This document shows, piece after piece, positions 1-12,600 of a stretch of 64,000 nucleotides of DNA. A program made the position numbers and the translations under genes. The DNA is from Arctopsyche grandis (Eukaryota; Arthropoda; Insecta; Trichoptera; Hydropsychidae), in NCBI RefSeq assembly GCF_051622035.1, contig NC_135364.1:21727001-21791000 (forward strand), written 5' to 3'. The stretch's first letter is position 1. Each line of letters opens with the position of its first letter. Under the pieces are notes generated by a model. The model saw only the letters and a list, made by a program, of their open reading frames with translations, searched no databases and was not told the DNA's origin.

Positions 1-347
1 CAACAGTACTTAACTATATCATCTTGGTCTCCGAATTGAATTTTTTCCTTGGATATTCAATAAACGTCCCAACCAAATTAACTGGCATTTTTCAATCTAC
101 AGAATCAAGAGCTCAACACTTCCTTCTATATGTATATATAATATATATGTCTCGGCGCTTTTCTCTTAAAATACCTTCTAGTACTCTGAAGACATCTCAT
201 TTCAGATATCTGTATTCTTGATCACAATCTCTTAGCCAATATTCATATGCTAGAGATCTGGCCAATATATAGCTTTGAAGACTTTATTTAGTTTAAGAAT
301 ATCAAATTAAAAATTTATATCGTTACTAATTTCATATGTGTTTTCAG
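1..347. other. Intron sequence upstream of the zinc-finger exon
   Basis: The stretch is AT-rich and has no convincing coding region. It ends in a pyrimidine-rich acceptor immediately before 348, so it is most simply intronic. Confidence 0.6.
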
Positions 348-1597
348 ATTTTATCAAATGCAATTCTCATCATAAGGATATCTCTCAAACTAGTGAACTT
401 CTTTCTATTATCGATGATGAAGACTTTTCTAGTGATAAAATCAATGATGAGCACTCTACAGATATTTATAACGAAAAATTTTGTCCACCATTCTATAACA
501 ATATACCAGAGACACAATTTAAACAAAAAAGTAACAGAGTGGGTCCGAATAGTAAAACTAAAAGAACCAAATCATGTAATAAAAATGATAACGAAAGGTC
601 TTCTAAGCGTATTAAGCTCGATTCAAATATCAAACAATCTAATGTTAGAAGTCACGGAAAAAAAGTTTTGCACAGTAATAGTAAAAAAGGTAAAGCACTT
701 AAGAATAAAGCTAATAAATCCAGCAGTAAAAAGAAAATAAATGATTGTACTGAAAATATATTAGAATTTTCACCGAAACATAACAGAATCATAGAAGAAA
801 TTGTGGAACATAACGACCACACCTATGCAATAACCAAATTTGATAAACCGTTTAAGTTAAATAAGAATGACGTCACGTGCAAAGTATGCAATGAGACATT
901 CCCATATCACATGGCACTCGTCCGTCACATGTCCATTCATTTCACTAAATACGTTTGTCACATTTGCGGGTTTCGTTGCGCGACTAGACACAGTGTCCGA
1001 TCTCACATTCTGCTACACGAGAACCAGAGTTTGCAAACATGCGAAATATGCAATAAAACCGTGAAGGGTAATATCAATCTGCGAAAACACGTCCAACGAC
1101 ACATATCGAAACTCGTCTTCAGCTGTCCACAGTGCTCGGAGAGGTTTACCAGCTACATCGCCCGGGTGAGACATTTGCACAAGGTTCACAATGTCGCACC
1201 GCGTATGCACAAGTGTACACTTTGTCCCAAAGAATTTTCGTCGTCGAGTCATCTGTCGGAGCATACGAAGAAATATCACTTACTAGAAAGAAATCATAAA
1301 TGTCAGGAGTGTCCCAGCTGCTTCTATTCCGCTTACGAATTGAAAGAACATATGACGATGCACACCGGTGTTAAGAATTTCCATTGCAGTGTATGCAGTA
1401 AAACTTTTGCAAGACGCAGAACTTTGCAAGTGCACATGAAAATTCACAACAATGTTAAAGATCATGTGTGTGCCGTTTGTAACAAGGCGTTTAGGCAAAA
1501 AGGCACACTGAACAGTCATATGAAGTTGCATGAAAAAGTTCAAATTGAAATTATTTCCAATGATGACATTTACATGATACCAGAATTGTCCATATAA
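348..1597 (+). CDS. C2H2 zinc-finger protein, 3' terminal exon (partial)
   Basis: This is the last coding exon of a gene whose 5' exons are outside the window. It starts after a TTTTCAG acceptor ending at 347; the upstream frame has no convincing start, so it is read as an internal splice junction. The first ~160 codons are Lys/Ser/Asn-rich and probably disordered, with basic stretches that could be nuclear localisation signals. Eight C2H2 fingers follow in series from about 870 to 1530 (for example CKVCNETFPYHMALVRH, then CAVCNKAFRQKGTLNSH near the end). Two lack canonical TGEKP linkers. Stop is TAA at 1595-1597. The family binds DNA, RNA or protein, and the target cannot be read from sequence. 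No orthologue was recognised. Confidence 0.88.
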
Positions 1598-1736
1598 AAT
1601 ATGCTTTTTAAAAAGTTTTGCTTTAAACGCATTTTTATATGAATTTTGTAACGTATAAAAATTAATACCTGTTCATTAAGTATTTAATAGTATATTTACG
1701 ACACACTTTATATGTTTCAATATTTATAGCTTTCTT

Positions 1737-1782
1737 AATAAAGATCTCAAAATAGAATCGCCCCAAATTGGGCGATAATAAA
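1737..1782 (+). terminator. Poly(A) signals of the zinc-finger gene
   Basis: Two AATAAA hexamers (1737-1742 and 1777-1782) lie 140-185 bases after the zinc-finger stop codon in AT-rich 3' flank. They are the likely cleavage and polyadenylation signals. Confidence 0.6.
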
Positions 1783-2144
1783 CTATATTTTTGCTTATTT
1801 CAATCGTCAAAAGAATAAAATTCAACATTACAAGTGATCACACCAGTTTGTTCATACACGAACTATAGTTTAAGTCCTAGCATTCAAAACCTATCTTCAA
1901 ATAGACGCATGTCGTCACACGAAACTTTAATGTGTCAAAACCTTTGAGATATCAAAACGCCAAGTACATGTCAGTTACTGAGAGTTGGCGCGTTCTCATA
2001 CTCGCACAAATGCTTGCGAAAGAGACAGCGTCTTTTTATTATTGAATGCAGTGTGACACCATGCTATACACCTATTCACAGACATTTGTTCAAGCGCATT
2101 TGTTCGCGTCAACTCTCGGTAACAGACCTACATATACAGATGAC

Positions 2145-2312
2145 CAGTGGCGGATCGTGAGAATTCATAGAGAGGGAGGGGGCTGCAGAGATAAATCGGG
2201 CTGTAGTAGCTCGTTGACTATACCAGTGATCAAATGCAGACAAAAATAGCATGCATTTGTACTATACTGGGAGGGCTGTAGCCCCACAGCCCATATAGAC
2301 GAGTCACCACTG
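2145..2312 (-). mobile_element. hAT-like MITE, copy 1
   Basis: A short non-coding element bounded by CAGTGGCGG at one end and its near reverse complement at the other. The flanking octamers CAGATGAC and CAGTTGCC match at 6 of 8 positions, as expected of a decayed hAT 8-bp target duplication. Reverse-complemented, it aligns well with the copy at 7501-7712: the shared core includes CTACAGCCC and GAATTCTCACGA, and both contain an inverted CTGCAG-rich region. Confidence 0.6.
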
Positions 2313-2961
2313 CAGTTGCCCCCCCGATAACACGGATTCTGACAACACGTGCGACTTCTCGCATACCCAACGAATCGAACATGTACGGTCTCAATATATT
2401 GAACATACACGGTCTGTAATTGTATTTAAAAGAGGAATCCCATGGAAACCGCATTACAACGTTGCTATAATTCCTGTGCGCTTGTTTTTGAAACACTGCA
2501 ACCCAGGGTAAGCATATGTATATATAATACATAGAGGATGGGCTCTACGATTAAGAATACTTAAACTTATGCCTAATAGTATGTGCATTAACCAACTAGT
2601 TTGTCAATTTGTTCTTTTCTGTACATTATAACTGGCCAGATTGGTTTGTGTATGAACAAAACTAGTGTGTTCACGAACAAACTAAATGTACACTTGGACT
2701 GTAAGATACACATATGCATGTATAATAATAATCTACCGTTCAGCTTGACAAAGTAATAGATGAGCATTTGGACCTGTTTGATTTTCATGTTGATGAACTG
2801 ATCAGTTTCATGAGATTCAACACGAGTCTATTTGAATGAGGTGAATGATTTCTAATTTGTTATTTTTCGTGTTTGCCTTTTGTGGGACTGGTGTGACGCA
2901 TTGGGGTAACCTATCAGGTCACATTGGTCATTAATTTGTTGTTATTATTATTTATTCATTT
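2313..2961. other. AT-rich spacer
   Basis: I see no gene. The stretch contains short self-similar AACAAACTAG-type words near 2640-2690 but nothing I can assign. Confidence 0.4.
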
Positions 2962-3115
2962 TTATGCATAGAATGGTCATTGTTAGCAAAAGTATCGTCT
3001 AAAAGTGAGCCATCGAAGAGAGACGAGAGAGAGAGAGAGTCGAAGTTTAGCAAAAATAAGCAAACAATGAACAAACTCTGCCGTGCAGTTTTTGTAGCAA
3101 CATTTTTGGAGGGTA
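2962..3115 (+). repeat. Dispersed repeat family A, copy 1
   Basis: About 150 bp that matches, in reverse complement, the sequence at about 49935-50110. Shared words include GCATAGAATGGTCATTG, AAAAGTATCGTCTAAAAG, GAGCCATCGAAGAGAGA and AACATTTTTGGAGG. A GAGA-rich tract lies inside. No coding potential; class unknown. Confidence 0.6.
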
Positions 3116-6100
3116 AGAATATAAGTAATCCTGTAATCTGTTAATGAATTTATCGAGTGTTATATAACATATTTCCATGAACATCGATATCGAATTTAAT
3201 ATAACATTGTATGAAATAGTTATTAAAAAAATATTCTTTTGTTTCTGCATCTATAAAATAAACAAATGATAATCTGTCAAAATGTATTTCTCTGGATGCA
3301 TAGAAATAAAACTCACAAATAAATACATATACATTTCGTTTATTCAAAATATTATTTCAGCAATGTTTACACATTAAGCGCTTCAAATAAAAATATTCAA
3401 TTTGCACACTTATTTAGCGCTTAACCATTATATCTCGTACGATTTATCGTTTCACACGATACATGTATGAATAATGTATATGAATTAACTTATAAAAAAA
3501 AAACATCAATTGAAACTTATACGATTAACAATGATTCGAGCAAAATAAATGCCACATTGTGCTGGACGTAATTGATGATAATATCGATGATGATTTCACA
3601 ATAATAACAAAATAAAAACATAAAAAAATTGCTTTAATGTGACCATTTTTTTTATGATTTTAAATGTTCCATTAAAATGCCTTCTTTAAGGCACTTTGTG
3701 CATTACAAATAAAAAATAATAAAATAGTGAGGATATATAATAGATACAATACAAAAGTAAAATCACGCATATCAAATATTTGCAAAAAAAATTCGTCAAA
3801 TACACTTCTTACATAAATAATGTATAAAATTCTACATTAATTTAAAAAAATAATACATAAATTAGTGAGAGTACTGAAACAACCTTTACATTTATGAATA
3901 AAGTAAAGAATTAAAAATAAGACACTTGTAGAACTAGCTTCATGATACGATAACTACATATAATACGATGTGTCCAAATATACAGATCCATGTGGTCTTT
4001 TATTTATGTATGTAATGTTATGAAGAAAATGGAACAATAGCTCTGCTACAATTTTTATTGTTGAATTTTTTTATAAAATACTATGTACGTACTTAGATTG
4101 AGTCACCGCCAATTTGACGATAATCATCAAATGTATACTTTATTGACTTGAAATACATATATTCAATAAATTCATTGTAGTATGCAAACGAGAAATTCTC
4201 CATTAAATATAATATTTATTTATATATTCAACACAATTAAAGGTAATGTCGTGATTTAAGTGTATAAGCTACTTCACAAAAATAGCATATGGTATGCAAA
4301 CTATTTTTTTTTTTTTTTAATATCGTATTCTTAAACTTTAAAATCCTTAAAAGTATTTATAAAATTTAGATTCGAAAATCAGATCTGCCAGAATAATTTT
4401 ATATAATTGATATTTTAAATATAGAGAGAGACCTCTTACCGAAACATTACAAGTAGAAAAATGAACACATAATGAGAGAATCTAGTAGTGATGGCAAATA
4501 ATTCTTATGGCAGTGTTAGTCACTTGGACCATCATTTTTTTTGGACCCAGTGAACAATATCAATTTTTCAGTTATACGACGCCATCTACAGGTAAAAATA
4601 GAAAAATCAAAGCCCTTAAATCTAACTTCATATATTCTAAATATATAAATAGCAATACAATCTGTACAATAACAAGAAAATATTTTAAATGCATATTTAA
4701 AATTTCTTTTAATCAAAAATTAATGACGCCAATTAAAAATTCACATAGAAAATCAGCAGTTCAGTAAAATTTAGAAAGATGTATTCTTGTATAAAAGCTA
4801 AAAAACACGATTCAAAAATAATATCAATATTAATTTAGAGTTATTGAAAAACTTAAGTTTCATTTAATAGCATATACTTCACTATAAATACAATTTCAAT
4901 TGTAAAACAAGCTGCCGGATAGTTAACGGCCACGCAGATCCTTTTTTTTCTCTTTCGTTAAGTAAAAATTTCCAAACGAAAAATGAGATTAAAATTTTTG
5001 TACATCCATCCATTGTTATATGTGATAGGAGTCTAACATGAACATGAGAACACTATTTAAACCATTAAAACCCTGTTAATGAAACAACAACTACCCTTTT
5101 CCTCGTGCAACAATAAAATGCGATTTCATAATTACCATAGCATAAAATTGATAAGAGAAAATAATAAATAACATATATTAAATATTGTGTCAAAGACAAA
5201 AATGGTCATATTAAAAATGTACATCAACGTGTACATTAACTACCATCATCTAAACATCTAAAAGCCTAACGTCTAACTGGTAAGATATAGTGATTAATAT
5301 TTGAATAAATGTCACAAAAAGTGCAGAGCGTACACTTATAAAGACAACACAAAAGCAATATTCAAAAAGATGATGAATACATAAGTCAAAATTTCTTATT
5401 AATAATTGACTATCTAATACAATGAATATTGCACACCAGCAATACCCTGAGATGTTGGAAATGAAATACATACAGTCAAAAAAGCATGATATAACCAATT
5501 ATATCCCTTAAGAGCACCAACAATGTTGCAAATATAGTCATCTATAGAATAAAAATATTTATATCTGCATTCCATCAATGATACACAGCAAATTTAGGCT
5601 TCAATTTCTTGATATTAAATTCCTATTCAAATCTCAAAAATACAATTGAAATCCTACCCTAGATGTCATGTCAAAAATAGTGATTTTTCTAACATTTTAT
5701 CTGCTCTACTTTTCGTATATGATATTATAATTATTTATCAGAACAACATTTAACAAACCAAATCAAACGTATAGCAACGGTTGATGTTTATACTGTTTTG
5801 TGCCGAGAACATTTTCAATTTCAAAGTGTGAAAAGTATGTATTTGAGCAATCGTCATTACCAGATTACGGTAGGATTGGATAATCTTATAGATGGATAAT
5901 TAATAACAAAGTCATTGATTGGTGACCTACAAAGTAAATAGTTGATAACTTTAGAGTAAAAAGTTGAAGTTTTAACAGACTTATATTAATTATAAGAGTT
6001 CACTTTCCTTACAAGCTCTCATTCGCACACACATGCACTCGCACAAACACCTACATACGGGTGAACGCACGTGCACACAAACGCCACCGTTCCCTAAATG

Positions 6101-6463
6101 GTGCATCGGACAACAGTTTTATTGCAGTTCCGTCAGTGAGTGTGCGCACGCGTATGATCGTGTTGTATGATTAAAAAGGAATGTCGATTGTACACATACG
6201 TAACGTAATATTAAATAATAAAATAATAAACATAAATTATACAATGTTGAACTATTAACAAACTTAAAAAAAATATAATTCAGCAAATATTAACGGTTTG
6301 TATGTATATTTTACTCGTCTACATAGAACAAAGTCCACGGCGAGTAAAAAAAAAAAAAAACTATAAAAAATAAACACAAATCTCAAACAAACAATCCCAA
6401 AAAATATAAGTGTTCCAATTAATTCAAAGGCGACACCGGTGAAGCAAGCTTTGATGAAAAAAA
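3116..6463. other. Long AT-rich stretch, probable neuroglian 3' flank or 3' UTR
   Basis: There are no credible coding regions in 3.3 kb. It lies directly downstream of the distal neuroglian stop codon on the minus strand and could be a long 3' UTR, which insect neuronal isoforms often have. No poly(A) site could be chosen from sequence alone because AATAAA is frequent here. A CA-rich patch lies near 6020-6090. Confidence 0.35.
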
Positions 6464-6627
6464 TTAAACATATGTCGGGCGTTGAGTGTTAGTGGGAGAA
6501 TGAACTGAAGTGTGTGAAGCGTTAGGTGATAACGGAGCACTGGACACAGGACCAAGACCTCCGGATAAAGGTTTCATGGCACCCGGAACATATTGACCGA
6601 TGAAAGATCCATCTTCAGTAAAACGAC
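6464..6627 (-). CDS. Nrg: Neuroglian distal alternative last exon
   Basis: The exon follows a TTTTTCAG acceptor and joins in phase to the exon ending at 8358. It encodes RFTEDGSFIGQYVPG, a Pro/Ser-rich tail and the C-terminus PTYV. The TYV ending resembles the long neuronal isoform of fly Neuroglian, so this is inferred to be the neuronal form. It carries its own copy of the ankyrin-binding motif. Confidence 0.9.
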
Positions 6628-9600
6628 CTGAAAAAATACAAATAGATTTTGAAAAGATCACAAAGCAGCGAACAAAAAACCAAAGCCAATACTCCAGCCT
6701 TTAATTACACATTGAATAATATAATAAAGTAAAGAAAAATTATTTTCATAAATTTCAACCGTTTTATAATATATAAAAATAAATAAATAAAAATATAATC
6801 AAATATCCAGCACGTAGCTTGGTAGTTGCGTTAATGCTAACAACCGAGAGGTTGCCGGGTTCTATCCCTTGGGTTGACCTCAATTGAAAAGAATTTATTC
6901 CGAGCATTTCTGCGGTGCTGCTGGTCAGACTTAGATATTTGTGACTCTTTTTTCTATCAGTTTGAAGATTTAGCTGAATTCATTGTTGAAACGGTTCCTA
7001 ATCAAATTGACAAAAACCATTCTACCCACTATTCGAATATGATTTAAATCATCATATATGTATATAATATCGCTATTCTGTCTGAGATAACGCTCGCTGT
7101 ACTATAATAGTCGTTTCGATTCGACATACATGTCACAGCTAAACCACTGCCAAAACGTACATATATACGAATACAATAAAAAACTTCTATATATACTATT
7201 TGCTACCGATATTTCCACTTGGCAGATAATTTTCCGCTATCTATTGAAAATTTATTTAATTAATTAATTAATTTTTCTATTGGCGTTTTATATTGTTTAC
7301 ATGTAGGTACATAGGTAGGTGGTTTTTACCATTTTTTTTTTCATATTAAACAATTAAATTAAATATATTTAAAAGGTATTTGAAAAAAATTCGACCGCGT
7401 GCATATCGAACCGACACATTTCTTTTAATTTTTTTAACACCCATGTAATGATATGTCATCGGGTACAACACTAGTTATATATATATATATATATATATAT
7501 CAGTGGCGGTTCGACCATATAGGCTGAGGAGCTGCAGCTCTCCCATTATAGCACATATGCATGCCATTTTTGCCGCTTATGTGGGCTGCGGGCTGCAGCC
7601 CTATCAGTATAGTACATATGCATACTATTATTGTTATCATTCCATCAACGAGCTACTACAGCCCAATTCATCTCTGCAGCCCCGCCACGGTGAATTCTCA
7701 CGAGTCGCCACTCGTGAGATATACATACATATATACAAATTTAATACAATACATAGATGTCACTCTGGGGCAACCCAAAAATGGCATCATGGGAAGATAT
7801 AAAATTGGGTCAACCGACTATGCTAACCTCCACCTTTCCCAAATATTATGAAAAAAATAAAAAATAAAAAAAATACCTTAAAATAATAATGAAAAAATAT
7901 TAAATTTTGGACGGTTTGAATGACTTCTAGACGAGTGTTGCGAAACCCTGAGAAGCTGAATCAGGTTGTCCGGTTCCGGGAGGTGCTTTTCTTTTCCTTC
8001 CATACTGTCCTATGAATGAACCATCTTCATTCATACCAGCTACATAAAGAAATTATCAACGAAAAATAAATAAACAAAAAAAACAAAATGAAAAACATAA
8101 AATAATGGATACAATAAAACATTTTTGAAGAAGAACAGTATGTATATATTATATATATACATATATAGTGTGTACATATCTATGTTGGTTCAAAGTATTT
8201 GGAGGTCATCCAATCGATATCTGGCACTCTTAGCAATGACCTCAAAAACATATGTACATACATCAACTAATCGCTCCTGATATCAGTTATAAAACCACCG
8301 TTGCCTAGTGACTACTCACAATAAGGCTTTCGCGTAGGAAATATAGAAATCATGTACCTGTTTCACCTTCCCCATACTCTGCCATCGAGTCTGTATCGCT
8401 CTCGTGTCCAGGTTTTAGTCCACTACTCATCGAATGTCTAGATTTATTGTCCAAACTAAAAAACAGAATAGCATCTATGATTCCGACGAATACATATAAA
8501 ATGTCATTATAAATACGATGACACTTACGGTTGAGAATATTCGTGGAAACCTCCCTCATCTGGATAGTCTCGTCGGCCATTAGCGAGCTCTCTATCGTGC
8601 ACATCATACTTTCCTCCACGATTACGCTTGATCACACACACCAAAATCAAAACGAGAAGTAAGAAAGCAATCGCGAGCATCATTCCAATAAACCAACCAG
8701 CCGTGGCAACGTTCTCTTGAGGCCGAATGATAGGTCCTTCTACAAAATAAATCAATCGTGAAAACACTTCAAAATATTAAACAATATGAGAATAATAATA
8801 AAAATGAACGAGACATTACCAACTCCAGACGTATCGATTTCTTGAACATCGCCTACTTTCTGATATTCGCCATCGACGGCGACAACGGCGATTTGGTAAA
8901 CTTTTCCGAGCTCTAATCCTCTAACGTTGATAAAATCATCGTTCAATTCCGGATCCGACGTCTTGTAATTCAGTTCGCCTTTGACTCTGTAATTCACGTA
9001 AAAGTGAGATCCAGATCGACCTTCCAATGATGGTATCCATGTAACACGAGCGCTAACCAATGACGGCTCGTTAGAAGGTACTATGGCAACTTTGAAATTT
9101 GGCTTTTCAGGTTCCAAGGCTGCTCCAGATCGCGTCCTCGCTTCGATGAAATAAGGCTCACCGTCTCCCGATTTCGTGGTAGCTTTAATCGTCAGCCTAT
9201 ACTTTGTATTCGGTTGCAGATTGGCAAGTTTAGCCCGTTGCTGTCTAGGATCATTTATCGGAGGAGTCCTCTCTATTTCCAGTCCAGCAGCTGTACCGGT
9301 AATATTCTGATAGAAAATTCTATACCCGTTCAGTATTCCGTTGGGCTGCTCGGGCTTCTTCCAAACGAGATACAGAGCTGATGTTCCCATTTGGTACGCT
9401 TCTAAAGATTGTACCGTACCTGGAGTGCCTTCTGGTGTTTCAAAGCTCAACGTATTGCTGAATGGGCCATTGAATCGTCCGTTGGCAACTAAGATTCGAG
9501 CATAATTTTTGCTAAAAGGCACCAAATTTGTTACGAGAGTTAGATTAGCATCAGGCATGACTTGAAGTTCCCTCAAGCTGCTCTCAGTGCCTTTATCGGT

Positions 9601-12600
9601 CCATGTTTGAATTTTATAACCTTTGAAATGTCCACGTACGGATTGCTCTGAAACGTGATTCCAACTCAGCAGAGCTGTAGTGCTTCCGGTTACTCGGACT
9701 AAAGTGAAATTTCCCGGTGCTTCCAATGGACTATCTTCGCCTGAATATCCAACAATTTCCACAGGCGTAACATTGGCCTCGCCCATTTCATTCATCGCTA
9801 CCACTTTAATTTTGTAGGGCTGGAAAGTGGGTTGATCGCGAATAAGCAGCTCCGACTGCTTCCAATCAAAAATGTCTTCAGAATTCCAATCTTCTCCGGG
9901 TATGTCACGCTTCCAACTAACGCGATATTGGAATCTCGGAGCATTGTGATCGATTTCAGGCATCGGCTAAAACAAGCAATAATTATTTATTAAGAAAACA
10001 CATACTTTCAGTTTAAAATTTTGCACGTTTGTAACACACACCGTCCATGAAATGACAAGATTGTTGGGTTCAGATCCTTTGCCTTCGACTCTGTCGGGAT
10101 TTTTATAAGGAACATCCGGTTGAGTCGAGCACACATCAGAGTGTTGCGATGGTGAAGACGGTCCTACTTTGTTTACGGCCACAACTCTGAACGTATAATT
10201 AGCCCAGGGATTTAGATAAACACTGTATGTGCTGTCCGTGGCAGGCACTTCATCATAAGCCACGACCCAACTATCAGGTGTGAAACTGGTATTGTATTGA
10301 ATAATATAACGCAAAATTGGCGCACGGTTATCACCAGTAGGATTCCATCTTATACTAGCATCGCGGCTATTACACTGAATAGACACAAGATCAGGAGCGT
10401 TTGGTTTATCTGAAAATATTAAAAGATTAAATATACGAACAGATTTCATCCAACATGTGTCCTTGATATGAGTGCATACCTTGTACGATCAATGTAGCTT
10501 GAGCAGTGTCTTGATCGAGTTCAGTCCTTGCACGACATGTGAAAATACCCGAATCCAGTTCGTTCGCTTTTGATATAGTCAGTGAATAATCATTCGTTTG
10601 AATAAATCGAGACTCGGTATCGAAATCGATTTGTTGATTTTTGTGCAGCCAGTCAATTACTAAGGTCAAACTTTCGTCTGTATCAGCGTTGCATCTGAAA
10701 GTGGCTTGAGCCCCTGCTACAACTTCGTAATCTTCAGGAAAGTCCATTATACGAGTACGTTCTGAAGACAAAAACGCAATATTACAATAGAGAAGCTTTA
10801 AATGATTTAAACAATTAATACTGATGTTAAGGTGAATATAAATACTTTTTACAGTGAGGGTTGCATTTGCACTTATAGCACCCAATTTGTTAGCAGCGTG
10901 ACACGTGTAAACGTCAGCATCAGCGTAAGCAACATTAGCAATGTGCAAATCGCCGGTAGTGTTGACCGTATAACGACCACCAGTTAATTCTTTTCCAGCA
11001 CGTAACCATTTCACCAAAGGTTTCGGAGCTCCAAATACATGACAAGTCATTACTACATTGCGATCATTCACTGTAACGACATCCTTTGGGGGTTCAGTAA
11101 TTTCAGGTGCAAGAGCTAGAATTATTTACACAGTATTGTAAAAATATGTATGAAAAATACAAAGTAAGTCAATTCTGACAAAATATAAATATACATACCC
11201 AAGACATTAACGAAGACATCTTTATAGACATATCCAAGAGAATTTGTTGCGTTACAACCGTAATTTGCAGTATCCTTTTTGTTAACGTTCTTGATAAGAA
11301 TGCTATTAGAGCTGACAATACGTCGGGAATTCGGAGGAGCTTCTGATATCGGTTTTCCATTGTATATCCATTTGATTTCAGGTGGCGGAACTCCTGAAGC
11401 CTCACACTTCAATTCAACGTCTTCCTCTTCGGCTGGATTTTGAATCTCGGGTTCAACAGTAAAATACGGAACAGCTAAAATTCAATGAAAAAAAAGCATT
11501 GTAGAACTTGTATGCTATATGCACAACATTTTGTGGGTTTACTTTTATGTTTGTTCCATTACGAAAAATTATGTTTATATACATAATTTTGAAAAAAAAT
11601 AATATAGAAATATTTACCAAGAATATCAAGATTAATGGAATAAGATTTTGCTGAACCAACACCGTTGCTGACATCGCATGTATAACTTCCTTTATCGTCA
11701 AAATTCAATCCCTTAATCTTAATACGCTTTCCATAATCCTCTTGAATGATTCTATCTGATGCTTTCAATGGAAGTCCACCTTTACTCCATATTACTTCAG
11801 GCAATGGGCTAAAAAATTAAATTAAAAATATTATTTAATATACAAAAAGAATTAATCGCAATTCATAATAAACTCAACAACTTACGTTCCTCCGAAGATA
11901 CAATAAAGATTTGCATCTCCTCCACGGTAAGCAACTTCATTTCTTCTACTGACATACTGTTGTGTGGGTTCTCGTTTGCTCTGAGATGAAGAGATTCCTG
12001 ATGATTTTACTTTAAGTACAATTTTATTACCGAGTTTATATTCGCTTCGAGCGATGGAAGTAGCGGCACAAGTGTACGTAAAGTCATCGCTGCCGTCACT
12101 GCGAGTAATGTTAGAAAACCACAGATTTCCTTCAGGATCCAGCGTGATTCGAGAGTTGTTGATCGCCTTTATGCTCAAACTTCCCGGTTGAACGAACCAA
12201 TACACGGATGGTTTCGGCCAACCGTCTGGTGGTTGACACGTCAATTTGAACGGATCACCTTCCTGAGCTTCGACGACCTTCTGCTCTTGGTTCTTGAAAG
12301 AGTTCAATTCAGCTTTGCGTACAAACACCGAATTCGAAGTGGCCGTGCCCCATTCGTTCTCGGCGAAGCATTGATACTGTCCAAGATCTTCATCCAGAGG
12401 CTTGGAAATGATCAAAGTCCCTCTACCTGGCTGTTGAGATATACGGTCATCGTACGCTTGCCAATCGTAGTTTTTACCATTTTTAATCCATCGATATCTA
12501 AAATACATTAAAGAAAAAATCATATTATATAAATAAATTTTATATTAACTCGTTAGCGACGGGGAACGCGGAATCCACGTCGTCGATACTGCGCACTTTG

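Noticed and set aside
336-740. Plus-strand frame overlapping the zinc-finger exon
   Set aside because: It is an out-of-frame shadow of the zinc-finger coding sequence with no family features.
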